From NCBI RefSeq assembly GCF_023715415.1, contig NZ_JAMBOB010000002.1, positions 310,001 to 374,000 on the forward strand: DNA of 64,000 bases, written 5' to 3'. Within the stretch, counting starts at the first letter, position 1; every line of letters begins with the position of its first letter. The notes under the pieces were generated by a model that saw only the letters and a list, made by a program, of their open reading frames with translations, was not told where the DNA came from and did not search any database. A program made the position numbers and the translations under genes. The stretch comes from Neobacillus niacini. Lineage in GTDB: Bacteria > Bacillota > Bacilli > Bacillales > Cytobacillaceae. Shown here one piece after another: positions 1 to 8,066 of this stretch.

Positions 1-280
1 TGAATATACCTCCATATAACGTGCTGACAATATTTTTTCCTTAAAATAATTAAATATGTAAGCGGTTTCTTTGTAATAAGTATTAATAAACTTTAAAGAA
101 TGGAATAATGATTAATTTGAAAATTCGGGAAATTTTTTATATTTCTTGGGAAAGCGCAAGAACAGACATTACCTTAGCACTGATGTCAAATGTTGTTGTC
201 GGAATATGGTGGGAAATATCGATTTTCTGCAAGCTGCCAGACGGAATAGAGAATTTTTTCGAAAATAGAGAGGAATAAGT
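1..280. other. Left-edge intergenic region with leader of a leftward gene
   Basis: No complete gene is visible. On the minus strand a ribosome binding site (ATGGAGG) lies at about 8-14, so a leftward gene probably starts just outside the window. A cre-like operator lies at 56-70. The rest is AT-rich leader for the rightward gene at 281, which has AGAGG directly before its GTG start. Confidence 0.5.
56..70. promoter_or_regulatory. Candidate catabolite response element (cre)
   Basis: The 15 bases match the published CcpA operator consensus WTGNAANCGNWNNCW at every defined position (ATGTAAGCGGTTTCT). The site lies about 45 bases upstream of the minus-strand ribosome binding site at the left edge, so it would act on the gene leaving the window leftward. 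This is a consensus match only. Confidence 0.4.
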
Positions 281-775
281 GTGAAAATTGTCGTACTTTC
301 AGATACTCATTTACCAAAAAGGAAAAAAGGCTTGCCAGCTAGATTTTTAGAGGAATTGCAGGATTCACATATGATTTTGCATGCAGGAGACTGGCAAACC
401 ATTGATGTTTATAAAGAACTGCAGTCATATGCAAGGGTTGAAGGTGTATATGGAAATGTAGATGACCAAGAAATAATAGAATTATTACCTTTTAAAAAAA
501 TGGTAGAAGTATGTGGCTTCAATATTGGTATTACACATGGACATGGTAAAGGGAAAACAACGGAAAAACGTGCAATCGAAGCCTTTAAAGGTGAAAAAGT
601 AGATTGTATTATCTTTGGGCATTCTCATATCCCGGTGAACCGATATGAAGGGGAAATATTAATATTTAATCCAGGTTCACCTACAGTCAAAAGAAGACAG
701 AAGCAGTATTCTTTCGGGATGTTCTCCATAAGTGATAAAATAGCAGCAGAACTTATTTATTTTGATGAAGAGTAA
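281..775 (+). CDS. YfcE/MJ0936-type metallophosphoesterase
   Basis: The 164-residue protein is a small cytoplasmic calcineurin-like phosphoesterase that probably hydrolyses phosphodiester substrates with a dinuclear metal centre. Metal-ligand motifs appear in the family order: SDTH at residues 7-10, GD at 36-37, GNVD at 58-61, HGH at 86-88 and GHSH at 113-116. Length is normal for the YfcE/MJ0936 family. The start is GTG at 281, preceded by AGAGG. The next gene follows after 26 bases and is probably cotranscribed. The natural substrate cannot be told from sequence. Confidence 0.88.
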   Translation: MKIVVLSDTHLPKRKKGLPARFLEELQDSHMILHAGDWQTIDVYKELQSYARVEGVYGNVDDQEIIELLPFKKMVEVCGFNIGITHGHGKGKTTEKRAIEAFKGEKVDCIIFGHSHIPVNRYEGEILIFNPGSPTVKRRQKQYSFGMFSISDKIAAELIYFDEE

Positions 776-801
776 CAACGGATGGAAGGAGAGGATAAAC
801 A

Positions 802-1044
802 ATGGCTGAAGGAGTCATCGTCTATACCACAAATGACTGTATAGAGTGCACAATGGTCAAAAAAGTCCTTACTGAGGAAGGCATAGCTTTTGAGGTAAGG
901 GATATTTCAACAAACGAGGATTATCGAACAGAAGTTGAGAAGTACGGGTTTTTAGGTGTTCCGGTTACGGTGTTAGGAAATAAAGCAGTAAAAGGTTTTA
1001 CTAATGAATTAAAGGTAATAATGGAAATAGCAAAAAAGAGCTAA
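802..1044 (+). CDS. Glutaredoxin-like thiol-disulfide protein
   Basis: This 80-residue protein has the thioredoxin fold of the glutaredoxin/NrdH group. Its redox motif is Cys-Ile-Glu-Cys at residues 13-16, and the conserved cis-proline lies in GVPV at about 52-55. It has no signal peptide and should act as a cytoplasmic dithiol reductase, possibly with ribonucleotide reductase or another thiol enzyme. AGGAGAGG precedes the ATG. It lies 26 bases after the phosphoesterase gene, suggesting an operon. Its 3' end overlaps the terminator of the convergent gene. The partner enzyme is unknown. Confidence 0.82.
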   Translation: MAEGVIVYTTNDCIECTMVKKVLTEEGIAFEVRDISTNEDYRTEVEKYGFLGVPVTVLGNKAVKGFTNELKVIMEIAKKS

Positions 1045-1060
1045 TTTTAGTTAGCTCTTA
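1031..1060 (-). terminator. Rho-independent terminator of the YheC/D-like gene
   Basis: The hairpin AAGAGCTAA / TTAGCTCTT has a six-base loop. On the minus strand it is followed by six T residues, while the plus side has no T run, so it fits the leftward gene. The stem overlaps the last codons and stop of the convergent glutaredoxin-like gene. Confidence 0.75.
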
Positions 1061-1067
1061 AAGGTTA

Positions 1068-2387
1068 TTAAAAACCTGCTAGTTTTTTTGCATAAAGCAT
1101 AATGGTTTTTAAGATTTCGTAGTATAGGTTCGGATAGCCAGCGACTAATGCTATTTCATGAGAGGGATTGAAGTAATCAATTTCAGAAATCCAGATATCG
1201 CCTAATTCTCCGATTATTATATCTACAGCTGCATTCGCAAAATGTACCCCCATGCTCTCAATTTCTTTGACTGTGTCAATCGCAATATGGGTTAATTCCT
1301 GATGGGTCAGGGAGGCATACAAATCAGTTTGCTGCAAGAAATCTGATACCATCTCTTTTTGAAATTTCACCAAAGGCATTAATTTACCTTCATTCTCTCC
1401 TGATTGGTCACCTCGGGTAAATAACCCCATGGCCTTCCACTGACCCGATTGATCTTTAACAGTAATGATACGTATCGACATCGTTCGGTAACCTGTTACA
1501 TCAATCGATTCCTGAATCAAATATTCTCCATCTTTAAAATATTGTTTGAATATGGAATAGGCTTGATCCCGATTAGTAAATTTGAAACTCTTCGTTTCCC
1601 TGGTTCTCAGATTAGATAGAACGAGAGTGTTGGAGTTTTTCAAATACACTCTTATTGCCGAACGATTAGCGTTGTTTAGTGGTTTAACGGTTAAATTAGG
1701 GAATTTCTTTAAAAAGTAGTACAAATCTTGAGGAGAACCATAAAGAATGGTATCGGGCAGGTAACATTTTACACCTATTGAACTTGCTAATTTCTTGTGA
1801 ATACTCAATCTAGTGAGGAAGAAATCATTAAAAACGACATCGCCAATGACAGATTTGAAATGTTGAATCCATGCAGAGCTTACAGAAGATGTCATTACAA
1901 AAATAGCGGAAGGATAGGGGTAGGTACCTTCTTCCCATTGTTTTGTTCGAGGATTGTATAAATATCCTATCACTGTATGATTAATCTTATCAACATGGTC
2001 AAGAGAAAAGACAAGAATTGCACCTTTAATCTCATGATAAAGGAAGACATAATCTCGTAGATGTTCAAGGTATTTCTTGATAGAGCTTTGATAATAACCT
2101 GCAAGTAAACCAATAAAGGGTCCAATTTGTATTTCATTTCCATTCTGCTTGATTTCAAGACTGCAATGCTGAGGGATGTTCAGCATGTCCAAAATATCTT
2201 CAGATAGGCTTGCCCCATTCAAGGGTAGCTCATCAGAAATTTCTACAATAGATTGATAGGTTTTTGCTCCGAATCTAATCTTTCTAGCTGTAATTTGAGT
2301 AATTCCCATTGATTCTGCTAAATTGGGATGAAGAGTTAGTATCCCACTGTTAGTGGTGTTTCTTGATATCAGAATAACATTATCCAT
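1068..2387 (-). CDS. YheC/YheD family ATP-grasp protein (spore coat-associated)
   Basis: This 439-residue protein resembles the YheC/YheD family of Bacillus, endospore coat-associated proteins with an ATP-grasp-like C-terminal half. Supporting segments are an N-terminal region of about 100 residues with the feature NTTNSGILTLHPN, and ATP-grasp-like stretches from about residue 220 on, such as YLIQESIDV, AAVDIIIGELGDIWISEID and FNPSHE near the end. The start is ATG at 2387, behind GGGAGG; a TTG five codons further upstream lies within that site and is unlikely. The ligated substrate of this family is not known. It is transcribed alone with its own terminator. Confidence 0.8.
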   Translation of the reverse strand: MDNVILISRNTTNSGILTLHPNLAESMGITQITARKIRFGAKTYQSIVEISDELPLNGASLSEDILDMLNIPQHCSLEIKQNGNEIQIGPFIGLLAGYYQSSIKKYLEHLRDYVFLYHEIKGAILVFSLDHVDKINHTVIGYLYNPRTKQWEEGTYPYPSAIFVMTSSVSSAWIQHFKSVIGDVVFNDFFLTRLSIHKKLASSIGVKCYLPDTILYGSPQDLYYFLKKFPNLTVKPLNNANRSAIRVYLKNSNTLVLSNLRTRETKSFKFTNRDQAYSIFKQYFKDGEYLIQESIDVTGYRTMSIRIITVKDQSGQWKAMGLFTRGDQSGENEGKLMPLVKFQKEMVSDFLQQTDLYASLTHQELTHIAIDTVKEIESMGVHFANAAVDIIIGELGDIWISEIDYFNPSHEIALVAGYPNLYYEILKTIMLYAKKLAGF

Positions 2388-2529
2388 TTTTATTCCTCCC
2401 AACCATAAATACTGGATACGTTATTATATGTACCAATCATCAGTTTGTCTTTAAAATGTGAGCGATTCTAACAATTTGGACAAGTGTACCATTGTTATAT
2501 CGGTATATGGAGGGATACGATTATTTCTC

Positions 2530-2649
2530 TTATTCATCACTCCTTTTATCTTCTTCTTGTTCTTTAGGTGCACCATATATTTGATTGATTTCGTTTGCCA
2601 GTTCATCTAGAAAGGCATCTGACAATAGGGGCTTTTTCTTTTTAGTCAT
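2530..2649 (-). CDS. Small charged protein, 39 residues, unknown
   Basis: A short minus-strand ORF starts with ATG behind GGAGAAATAT. It encodes a Lys-rich N-terminus (MTKKKKPLLSDAF), a short helix-like middle (LDELANEINQIYG) and an acidic tail rich in Glu, Asp and Lys. It has no signal peptide or membrane segment. It lies about 140 bases upstream of the YheC/D-like gene on the same strand and might share its transcript. I do not recognise the family. The ribosome site and amphipathic composition argue for a real gene, but it is short enough to be chance. Confidence 0.45.
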   Translation of the reverse strand: MTKKKKPLLSDAFLDELANEINQIYGAPKEQEEDKRSDE

Positions 2650-2734
2650 ATATTTCTCCAATCTTATTTTTTTATAAAATTTTAATTTACAATTGATAAA
2701 CACAGGAGTTTGATAATCACAGTTTCATATTTCT

Positions 2735-2858
2735 AAATCGCTGAGACCAAATGGTGCGGGGGACCCATTCATATGGATAGTATATCCAAGGGGTGAATCC
2801 TTTAAAAAGGTAGGGCTACTCAATGGCCCGAATCCGACAGCTAACCTCGTAAGCGTTA
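2735..2858 (+). ncRNA. Cyclic di-AMP riboswitch (ydaO/yuaA class)
   Basis: The sequence carries the conserved blocks of the ydaO motif in order: ATCGCTGAGACC at the 5' side, GCGGGGGACCC, GGGTGAATCC, a GGGC...GCCCGAATCCG hairpin, then GACAGCTAACCTCGTAAGCG closing the first stem with ATCGCT. In Bacillus this aptamer senses cyclic di-AMP and turns off potassium uptake and cell-wall genes. A terminator follows 41 bases later. Downstream lies only a remnant of kimA, the usual target. Confidence 0.92.
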
Positions 2859-2899
2859 ATGAGAAGGAAGGTGGAGCTTGTGAGACAAGTATATAATGT

Positions 2900-2939
2900 C
2901 TACAGGTCTATTTAACTTTGACCTGTAGGCATTTTTTTT
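2900..2939 (+). terminator. Riboswitch expression-platform terminator
   Basis: CTACAGGTC pairs perfectly with GACCTGTAG across an 11-base loop, followed by GCA and eight T residues. Its position between the ydaO aptamer and the kimA remnant is where ligand-dependent termination occurs in this riboswitch class. Confidence 0.85.
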
Positions 2940-2993
2940 GTGTTTTTTTTAAAATAAAAACTATAAAACTCACAAAGCTTGGTGGTGGAAATA

Positions 2994-3318
2994 TTGGTTT
3001 CTTCAGTTAAAAGGTTCCTAATTGGCAGACCTTTTAAGTCTTGAAGAAAAGTGGAAAAAGTGGCAGCCAAATGTAAGATTGGTTACACTAAACTCCCAGT
3101 ACAGGAGCATTATTCAGCCGCTTACAAAATTTGTGGATACCGTTCAGCATAAAGCCAGTGAAGCGAACTACCGAGTCACAGTCGTCATTCCACAATTCAT
3201 CACCAAAAAAGGCTGGCACAATATCCTGCACAATCAATCAAGCTTATTAATAAAAGCATACCTGTTATATAAAAGAAACGTCATTATTACAACCGTTCCT
3301 TTTCATCTTAAAAAATAA
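2994..3318 (+). pseudogene. kimA: kimA remnant: potassium importer with large internal deletion
   Basis: Two pieces of a KimA/YdaO-type APC potassium importer are fused out of frame. From TTG at 2994, behind GGTGGTGG, the first frame reads VSSVKRFLIGRPFKS and stops at 3042-3044; this resembles the KimA N-terminus. A second frame then gives the soluble C-terminal tail from LEEKWKKW to VPFHLKK, including NVRLVTL, PQFITKK and HNILHNQS. The family is about 600 residues, so roughly 490 codons including all membrane segments are gone. The tail has a TTG at 3022 that could be called as a 98-residue CDS, but it has no ribosome site and lies inside the remnant. The product cannot transport potassium. 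Confidence 0.85.
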
Positions 3319-3325
3319 TTAAAAC

Positions 3326-3349
3326 AGCAGCTTCCATATGGGAGCTGCT
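3326..3349. terminator. Hairpin between converging kimA remnant and unknown gene
   Basis: AGCAGCTTCC and GGGAGCTGCT form a strong stem with a four-base loop. The minus side continues GTTTTAATTATTTTTT, a good T tract for the leftward gene; the plus side is weaker. The stop codon of the leftward gene touches the stem. Confidence 0.65.
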
Positions 3350-3786
3350 CAATTTAGGTTATTTTCAAGAATACAGAAGATGCATCCCGGCACTTCAAAG
3401 GTGCGTCCATTAGCGGATAAAGTGATGGAGCAGATGGCATTACCAATAATGGTTCCATGGAGGAAATGTATGTTTGTTAGAATGGCGTTGTCATGAAAAT
3501 TTACTCCAGTGGCTTCACCTTCGGCCGTCAGAATTAATCCGATACCTCCACCCGATACTTGTTCATATGTTGGTATACTAGATAACATGGATTTAAAAAC
3601 AAAGCTATTGTTTTGATCTTGTTGGTCACCGTAAAGAATGGAGATATAACTGTTTTTGACTGAACAATTAACATCACAAATTCGTGCAGATACCGTAATC
3701 ATGCCGCTGGAGGGAAAACGATTAATTAAGGTTTCAACTGGTACGGCAGTTGCGGATAATGTTGCACGACAATCACAACTTTCCAT
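3349..3786 (-). CDS. Uncharacterised protein with paired cysteines
   Basis: I do not recognise this 145-residue protein. It begins MESCDCRA and has further cysteines in CDVNC near residue 40, a single Cys in AICSI, and CIFC near the C-terminus. The rest looks beta-rich with a Gly-rich turn (QVSGGGIGL). No signal peptide or membrane helix is evident. Cysteines clustered at both ends are seen in some spore-surface structural proteins, but that is only a guess. The ATG at 3786 is preceded by GTGAGGTG; a GTG four codons upstream lies in that site. It is a single gene with its own terminator. Confidence 0.6.
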   Translation of the reverse strand: MESCDCRATLSATAVPVETLINRFPSSGMITVSARICDVNCSVKNSYISILYGDQQDQNNSFVFKSMLSSIPTYEQVSGGGIGLILTAEGEATGVNFHDNAILTNIHFLHGTIIGNAICSITLSANGRTFEVPGCIFCILENNLN

Positions 3787-3979
3787 AAAACACCTCACAT
3801 TAATATTTAATAATTATATATATGAAAAAGCTTGTCTGTTGGATTGGACAAGGGGTGAGTAAAAAGGAATTTTATCTGCGAGTGTTGAATGTTTAAGGAG
3901 AAGTCAATTAATATAAGAAGATAGTGGAAATTTGAAAGTAACTTCAAATTTGAAAATATGAGATAGAGGTGAAGAGTAA

Positions 3980-4801
3980 ATGAGCAACACAAGGGTGAGA
4001 TTTGACTTACATACACATCATGATAGGTGCGGGCATGCCAGGGGTGGCATTCGTGATTATATTGAAGCCGGTATAGAAAGTGGATTGAATATCATCGGGA
4101 TATCCGATCATACACCTTATTTTTCAAGTAAAGAAGATCATCCTTTTCCACATATAACCATGGCAGTCAGTCAATTTCCTGAATATGTAGAAGAAGTCTT
4201 AAAGTTAAAGCTAGAGTACTCTGGTAAAATTGATGTACTTTTAGGAATTGAGGCAGATTTCTTTCCAGAGCAGGTAGAAAATTATCGACCTTATTTTGAC
4301 CGATATCCATTTGATTATATAATTGGATCTGTTCATCATGTTGATGGGATAAGCATTTTTAATAAGAACCGCTGGGAAGGGTTGAGCTCAAAAGAACAAA
4401 TACGGACGAAAGAAAACTATTATTCTTTAATCGAGCAATCTGCTCGCAGCGGAATGTTCCAGATACTAGGTCATATTGACGCAATGAAGGGCTACTACCC
4501 TGACTTTTCAAACATTCAAACTGCAGCCGTTGAGCACACCTTAAAGGTCATTGCAGAATGTGATATCGCCATAGAAATCAATACCTCAGGAAAAACAAAA
4601 TACGTTGGCGGCTGGTATCCAGCCGATAACATATTAGAGATGGCACTCCATCACGGAGTAAAAGTCACCTTCGGCTCCGACGCCCATGACCCACACCGAG
4701 TAGGGGACGAATTCGAACAAGTCCGAGCACAACTCAAAGAAATAGGCTTCAAAGAATGGGTTTACTTTAAAGCGAAAAAGAGATATTCAGTCAAAATATG
4801 A
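3980..4801 (+). CDS. PHP-family histidinol-phosphatase
   Basis: The 273-residue protein fits the HisK/HisJ type of histidinol-phosphatase, which removes phosphate from L-histidinol phosphate in histidine synthesis. PHP metal-binding motifs are present: DLHTHHD at residues 9-15, GISDHTP at about 41-47, GIEADFF at about 88-94, GSVHHVDG at about 113-120, LGHIDAMK and GSDAHDP near the C-terminus. Length matches the family. GAGGTGAAG precedes the ATG. It stands alone, away from any his operon. Members of this family can have other phosphatase roles, so substrate is inferred. Confidence 0.85.
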   Translation: MSNTRVRFDLHTHHDRCGHARGGIRDYIEAGIESGLNIIGISDHTPYFSSKEDHPFPHITMAVSQFPEYVEEVLKLKLEYSGKIDVLLGIEADFFPEQVENYRPYFDRYPFDYIIGSVHHVDGISIFNKNRWEGLSSKEQIRTKENYYSLIEQSARSGMFQILGHIDAMKGYYPDFSNIQTAAVEHTLKVIAECDIAIEINTSGKTKYVGGWYPADNILEMALHHGVKVTFGSDAHDPHRVGDEFEQVRAQLKEIGFKEWVYFKAKKRYSVKI

Positions 4802-4815
4802 ATAAGTGCATAAAT

Positions 4816-4828
4816 GGTGACAGGCACC
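4816..4828 (+). repeat. 13-bp dispersed repeat GGTGACAGGCACC, copy 1
   Basis: This imperfectly palindromic unit (GGTG...CACC) lies 15 bases after the phosphatase stop codon. Identical copies occur at 8054-8066 and 50389-50401, each also in the plus orientation shortly after a gene. It is followed here by AAAAAAAGGGCACC, which repeats part of the unit. Confidence 0.75.
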
Positions 4829-4842
4829 AAAAAAAGGGCACC

Positions 4843-4878
4843 AAAAAATGTAATGGCGAAGATTCCATTACATTTTTT
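4843..4878. terminator. Bidirectional Rho-independent terminator
   Basis: A 14-base perfect stem, AAAAAATGTAATGG pairing with CCATTACATTTTTT, has an eight-base loop and supplies T runs on both strands. It serves the PHP phosphatase and the convergent small gene, whose stop codon lies inside the stem. Confidence 0.85.
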
Positions 4879-5065
4879 CTTGTTTGCATTTTTGTTTTCG
4901 GTTTTTGGATATTTTTCTAATCAGGTAGATACCACCGATGAGTGCTAGTACATTTAATGAATCTCCAAGGTTGATGGTTAAGTTGAAGTTGTTGTTGACT
5001 AGTACTGTGTTTTTATTGTTGTTGGTACTTGGTTTAGACTTTGTTTCCGGGTTTTCTTTTGGCAA
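4868..5065 (-). CDS. Small Asn-rich protein with C-terminal hydrophobic segment
   Basis: This 65-residue protein is not recognised. It has a Pro/Lys/Asn-rich N-terminus including NNNKN and VNNNFNLTINLGDS, then one hydrophobic stretch (LNVLALIGGIYLI) and a basic tail (RKISKNRKQK), suggesting a tail-anchored or single-pass membrane protein. I choose TTG at 5065 because GGAGGTGG lies just before it at good spacing. An ATG at 5080 is possible, but its second and third codons are that ribosome site. It converges on the PHP phosphatase gene and shares its terminator. Confidence 0.55.
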   Translation of the reverse strand: MPKENPETKSKPSTNNNKNTVLVNNNFNLTINLGDSLNVLALIGGIYLIRKISKNRKQKCKQEKM

Positions 5066-5133
5066 AAGAACCACCTCCATAGGACTAGTATATCAAGTTG
5101 GTCATACAAAAAATGCCAATTTTCTAGAAAAAA

Positions 5134-6351
5134 TTACTGTCTTTTTAATAATAATACTTTCGTATATTTCCTTGTACGAGAATACATGAGTAGAAATACC
5201 AAGGCACTTCCTATTCTCATAATGGAATTTAACTCCATTGATGTTTGTAAGCCTAAACCTTCTAAAAGCAAAATACCAATCTGAGGGGCTATAAAGGCAA
5301 CAAATGATAGGAGTACATTATAGGTTGTAATACAATATGTTCTCGTCACGGCAGGTGATTGCTCCAACAAAAGATTGAACAATAACAACACAACGCCGGA
5401 AATAAAAAAGCCGGATAGTGCTTGGACACAAGTTAAATAGAATAGATTGGTAGATAGAATCGTTAAAAAGGGAACAAGTGCCATCCCTAGTGCTGCCCAT
5501 ACCAGCATGAGGGTATTAGATTTTTCCTCTGCCCATTTCTTCCACAATGGGAAAGTAAAGATTTGAACCAATTGACATGCGACCGAAAAGATACTAATCC
5601 AAAGGATGGTTGCTTCTGCGATTCTGACATGATAAATATTGAATATTCCCCATGACATCTGCCAGGTGAAATTAAAGCAAAGTGCCGCAATCAGGAACCA
5701 TTTGTAACCATGATCTCTAAAAATAGACCAATCCATTGATGATTTTTTCGTAGTCACAACGGATTGGACGGTCTCTTTATGTTTCATTAAGAAAAACACT
5801 TCAAGTAATCCAAAGATTAAGGCTGCGAAAAATAACCACTGGTATGCGGCGGCATTACTTGTTTGGTTTTTCATGATAATCCCAATGACTAATGTTGAAA
5901 TCATACCGGCAATCGTTAATAGCCGGTTACGATCACTAAAAAAAGCACCTCTTCGTTCGTCGTTAATCATACAGCTAATTAATGTTTGCCAGCCTATGTT
6001 GGATATAGTAGCGGGCACATTCATGAGTGCGATAATAATTAAGAATGCCCATGCTTGGTAAGGTGAGGAGACATAAACAACTCCGATGAGCAGCAAAAAT
6101 AATAGGCGAGCCCACATCACTGCTATGGCTACTGTTTTTTTCTGTGTCTCCAATCGATTTAATAGAATAGCAGCAGGAATTGTCATCAGAAGTGCAATTA
6201 AAGGGGGAAGTGAACTAATCAACCCCACCTGGTAATTGGTTGCTCCGAGAATGGAAATAGCAAAGATGGGATAAAAGTTCCCTGCAAGGTTGATAGCAAT
6301 GGTTGAAACCATGCCGTGATAAATACTAATCTTTTCATTATGAGTGCGCAT
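5134..6351 (-). CDS. MFS transporter, 405 residues
   Basis: A polytopic membrane protein of major facilitator superfamily size, with about 12 hydrophobic segments in two halves separated by a charged loop near residues 190-205 (KHKETVQSVVTTKKSSMDW). The first half contains GATNYQVGLISSLPPLIALL and the loop NRLETQKK, a typical MFS position. The substrate is unknown; drug or small-molecule export is the usual role for such stand-alone genes. ATG at 6351 is preceded by GGGTGAAG. It is divergent from the MATE exporter gene, with about 197 bases between the two starts. Confidence 0.8.
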   Translation of the reverse strand: MRTHNEKISIYHGMVSTIAINLAGNFYPIFAISILGATNYQVGLISSLPPLIALLMTIPAAILLNRLETQKKTVAIAVMWARLLFLLLIGVVYVSSPYQAWAFLIIIALMNVPATISNIGWQTLISCMINDERRGAFFSDRNRLLTIAGMISTLVIGIIMKNQTSNAAAYQWLFFAALIFGLLEVFFLMKHKETVQSVVTTKKSSMDWSIFRDHGYKWFLIAALCFNFTWQMSWGIFNIYHVRIAEATILWISIFSVACQLVQIFTFPLWKKWAEEKSNTLMLVWAALGMALVPFLTILSTNLFYLTCVQALSGFFISGVVLLLFNLLLEQSPAVTRTYCITTYNVLLSFVAFIAPQIGILLLEGLGLQTSMELNSIMRIGSALVFLLMYSRTRKYTKVLLLKRQ

Positions 6352-6548
6352 GAATCTTCACCCGTTTCTCTATTATTCAATAACGATACTATTATACAAC
6401 TCCGTTCTAAAATTCTATATAAAACTTTTTATAAGTTTCAGGAAAAAAATCGTTTTTTGAGAAAATAAAAATTTCTGTGAAAATCTAGCTAAAATCCAGT
6501 ATAATGAATCTTTGGTTTTACAATTCAGCTACTCTAGGAGTTTTCAAA

Positions 6549-7919
6549 ATGAATCAGACTTTTACATTGAAGGAAAAGACAAAACAGATATTTGTCATGT
6601 TAATACCTATCTTAATTACACAGCTTGGAATGTTTTCGATGGTGTTTTTTAATACGATTATGTCAGGAAGGTATAGTTCTTCCGACCTTGCTGCTGTTGC
6701 CATTGGTTCTTCCATCTGGAGCCCGGTCTTTACAGGAATAAGTGGAATTCTTCTAGCCGTTTCTCCAATAGCAGCTCAGCGCTTTGGGGAAAAGAGGAGC
6801 GGGGAAGTTGCTTCTGTTGTACGCCATGGACTCTATCTTTCTTTTATGATTGTGTTAGTGGTAATCGGACTCGGATTTTTCTTTTTAGATCCGCTATTGG
6901 ATAAAATGAATCTTCCCAGTGATGTCCATGAGACAGCCTTTGACTATTTGGTGGGGCTTTCCTACGGAATTCTTCCTTTATTTATCTTTAACGTGTTAAG
7001 GTCCTTTATATACGCTTTAGGAAAAACACGGGTAGTGATGTATATTCTCCTTCTGTCCTTACCTATTAATTTCTTTTTAAACTATGTTTTAATTTTTGGA
7101 TATTGGGGATTTCCGGAACTTGGCGGAGCAGGTGCTGGTTACGCCACCTCAATCACCTATTGGGTGATCACGGGAATGACGGTGTTCATTGTAAAAAAAC
7201 AAGATCCTTTCGCGAGTTTTTTTGTTTTCGAGAATCTGAAAGAATTCTCATGGGCGGAGTGTAAAGAAATTTTAAAGATTGGGGTTCCGATGGGCCTTTC
7301 AACGTTCTTTGAAACAAGTATGTTTGCAGTGGTAACGATTCTTTTAAGTAAATTTAATGTTACGACAATAGCAGCCTATCAATCCGCATTAAATATAGTT
7401 TCCTTCCTTTATATGATTCCGATTAGTATTTCGATGGCCCAAACGGTGCTAGTGGGATATGAAGTAGGGTCAGGAAGATACAAGGATGCAAAAAGCTACA
7501 GCTGGCTGGGAATCTATTTGGCTATCTTAATTGCTCTTATTACCGGTGTGTTAGTAGTACTGTTCAGGTACCAAGTGGCAGGACTTTATTCGAATGAAGC
7601 GGAAGTTATCAATTTAACAGCACATTTTTTGATTTTTGCGTTGTTCTTCCAAATTTGTGATGCCATTCAAGCTACGGCACAGGCAGCATTACGGGGCTAT
7701 AAAGATGTGAATCTTGCTTTTATCATGACCTTAATTGCATACTGGCTAATTTGCCTTCCAGTTGGATATGGATTGGCGAATTTTACAAATTTAGGAGCAA
7801 CCGGTTATTGGCTGGGACTTACTGTAGGTTTATTAGCCGCAGGAATCGCCCTATCATGGAGACTCATCTACATTCAAAAACGAAAATTCATCGACACACC
7901 TAAATTAGAAGTAGTTTAA
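6549..7919 (+). CDS. MATE family efflux transporter
   Basis: The protein has 456 residues from ATG 6549 and about 12 membrane segments in the two-lobed MATE arrangement. Typical family segments include ITQLGMFSMVFFNTIMSGRYSS in the first helices and IPISISMAQTVLVGYEVGSGR after the middle, a well-conserved MATE stretch. These proteins export cationic drugs and other organic compounds using sodium or proton gradients. The start is chosen because AGGAG lies nine bases before ATG 6549; an upstream in-frame ATG at 6504 has no ribosome site. It is divergent from the MFS gene and followed by a strong terminator. Confidence 0.88.
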   Translation: MNQTFTLKEKTKQIFVMLIPILITQLGMFSMVFFNTIMSGRYSSSDLAAVAIGSSIWSPVFTGISGILLAVSPIAAQRFGEKRSGEVASVVRHGLYLSFMIVLVVIGLGFFFLDPLLDKMNLPSDVHETAFDYLVGLSYGILPLFIFNVLRSFIYALGKTRVVMYILLLSLPINFFLNYVLIFGYWGFPELGGAGAGYATSITYWVITGMTVFIVKKQDPFASFFVFENLKEFSWAECKEILKIGVPMGLSTFFETSMFAVVTILLSKFNVTTIAAYQSALNIVSFLYMIPISISMAQTVLVGYEVGSGRYKDAKSYSWLGIYLAILIALITGVLVVLFRYQVAGLYSNEAEVINLTAHFLIFALFFQICDAIQATAQAALRGYKDVNLAFIMTLIAYWLICLPVGYGLANFTNLGATGYWLGLTVGLLAAGIALSWRLIYIQKRKFIDTPKLEVV

Positions 7920-7952
7920 TCATTCAACATGCAATACAACCGTAACCTTCAG

Positions 7953-7994
7953 AAAAGACCTCATCGCCACTTAGTGGCGATGAGGTCTTTTCTG
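7953..7994 (+). terminator. Rho-independent terminator of the MATE gene
   Basis: A perfect stem of about 18 bases (AAAAGACCTCATCGCCAC with its complement) has a short loop and a T-rich tail. It lies 34 bases after the stop codon and is symmetrical enough to work on both strands. Confidence 0.9.
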
Positions 7995-8022
7995 TTCCAA
8001 TTGTCCGCCTGAGGGATGGAGG

Positions 8023-8066
8023 TGTCCACCCTAGGTGGACAGTGTCCACGAGCGGTGACAGGCACC
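8023..8066 (+). repeat. Short hairpin next to 13-bp repeat copy 2
   Basis: TGTCCACC and GGTGGACA form a perfect eight-base hairpin with a three-base loop at 8023-8041. Thirteen bases later follows GGTGACAGGCACC at 8054-8066, identical to the copies at 4816 and 50389. The block lies after the MATE terminator and contains no ORF. Confidence 0.65.

Noticed and set aside
3022..3318. Stand-alone 98-residue gene with TTG start
   Set aside because: The TTG has no ribosome site, and the N-terminal piece of the same gene lies just upstream in another frame. It is better described as part of a kimA pseudogene.
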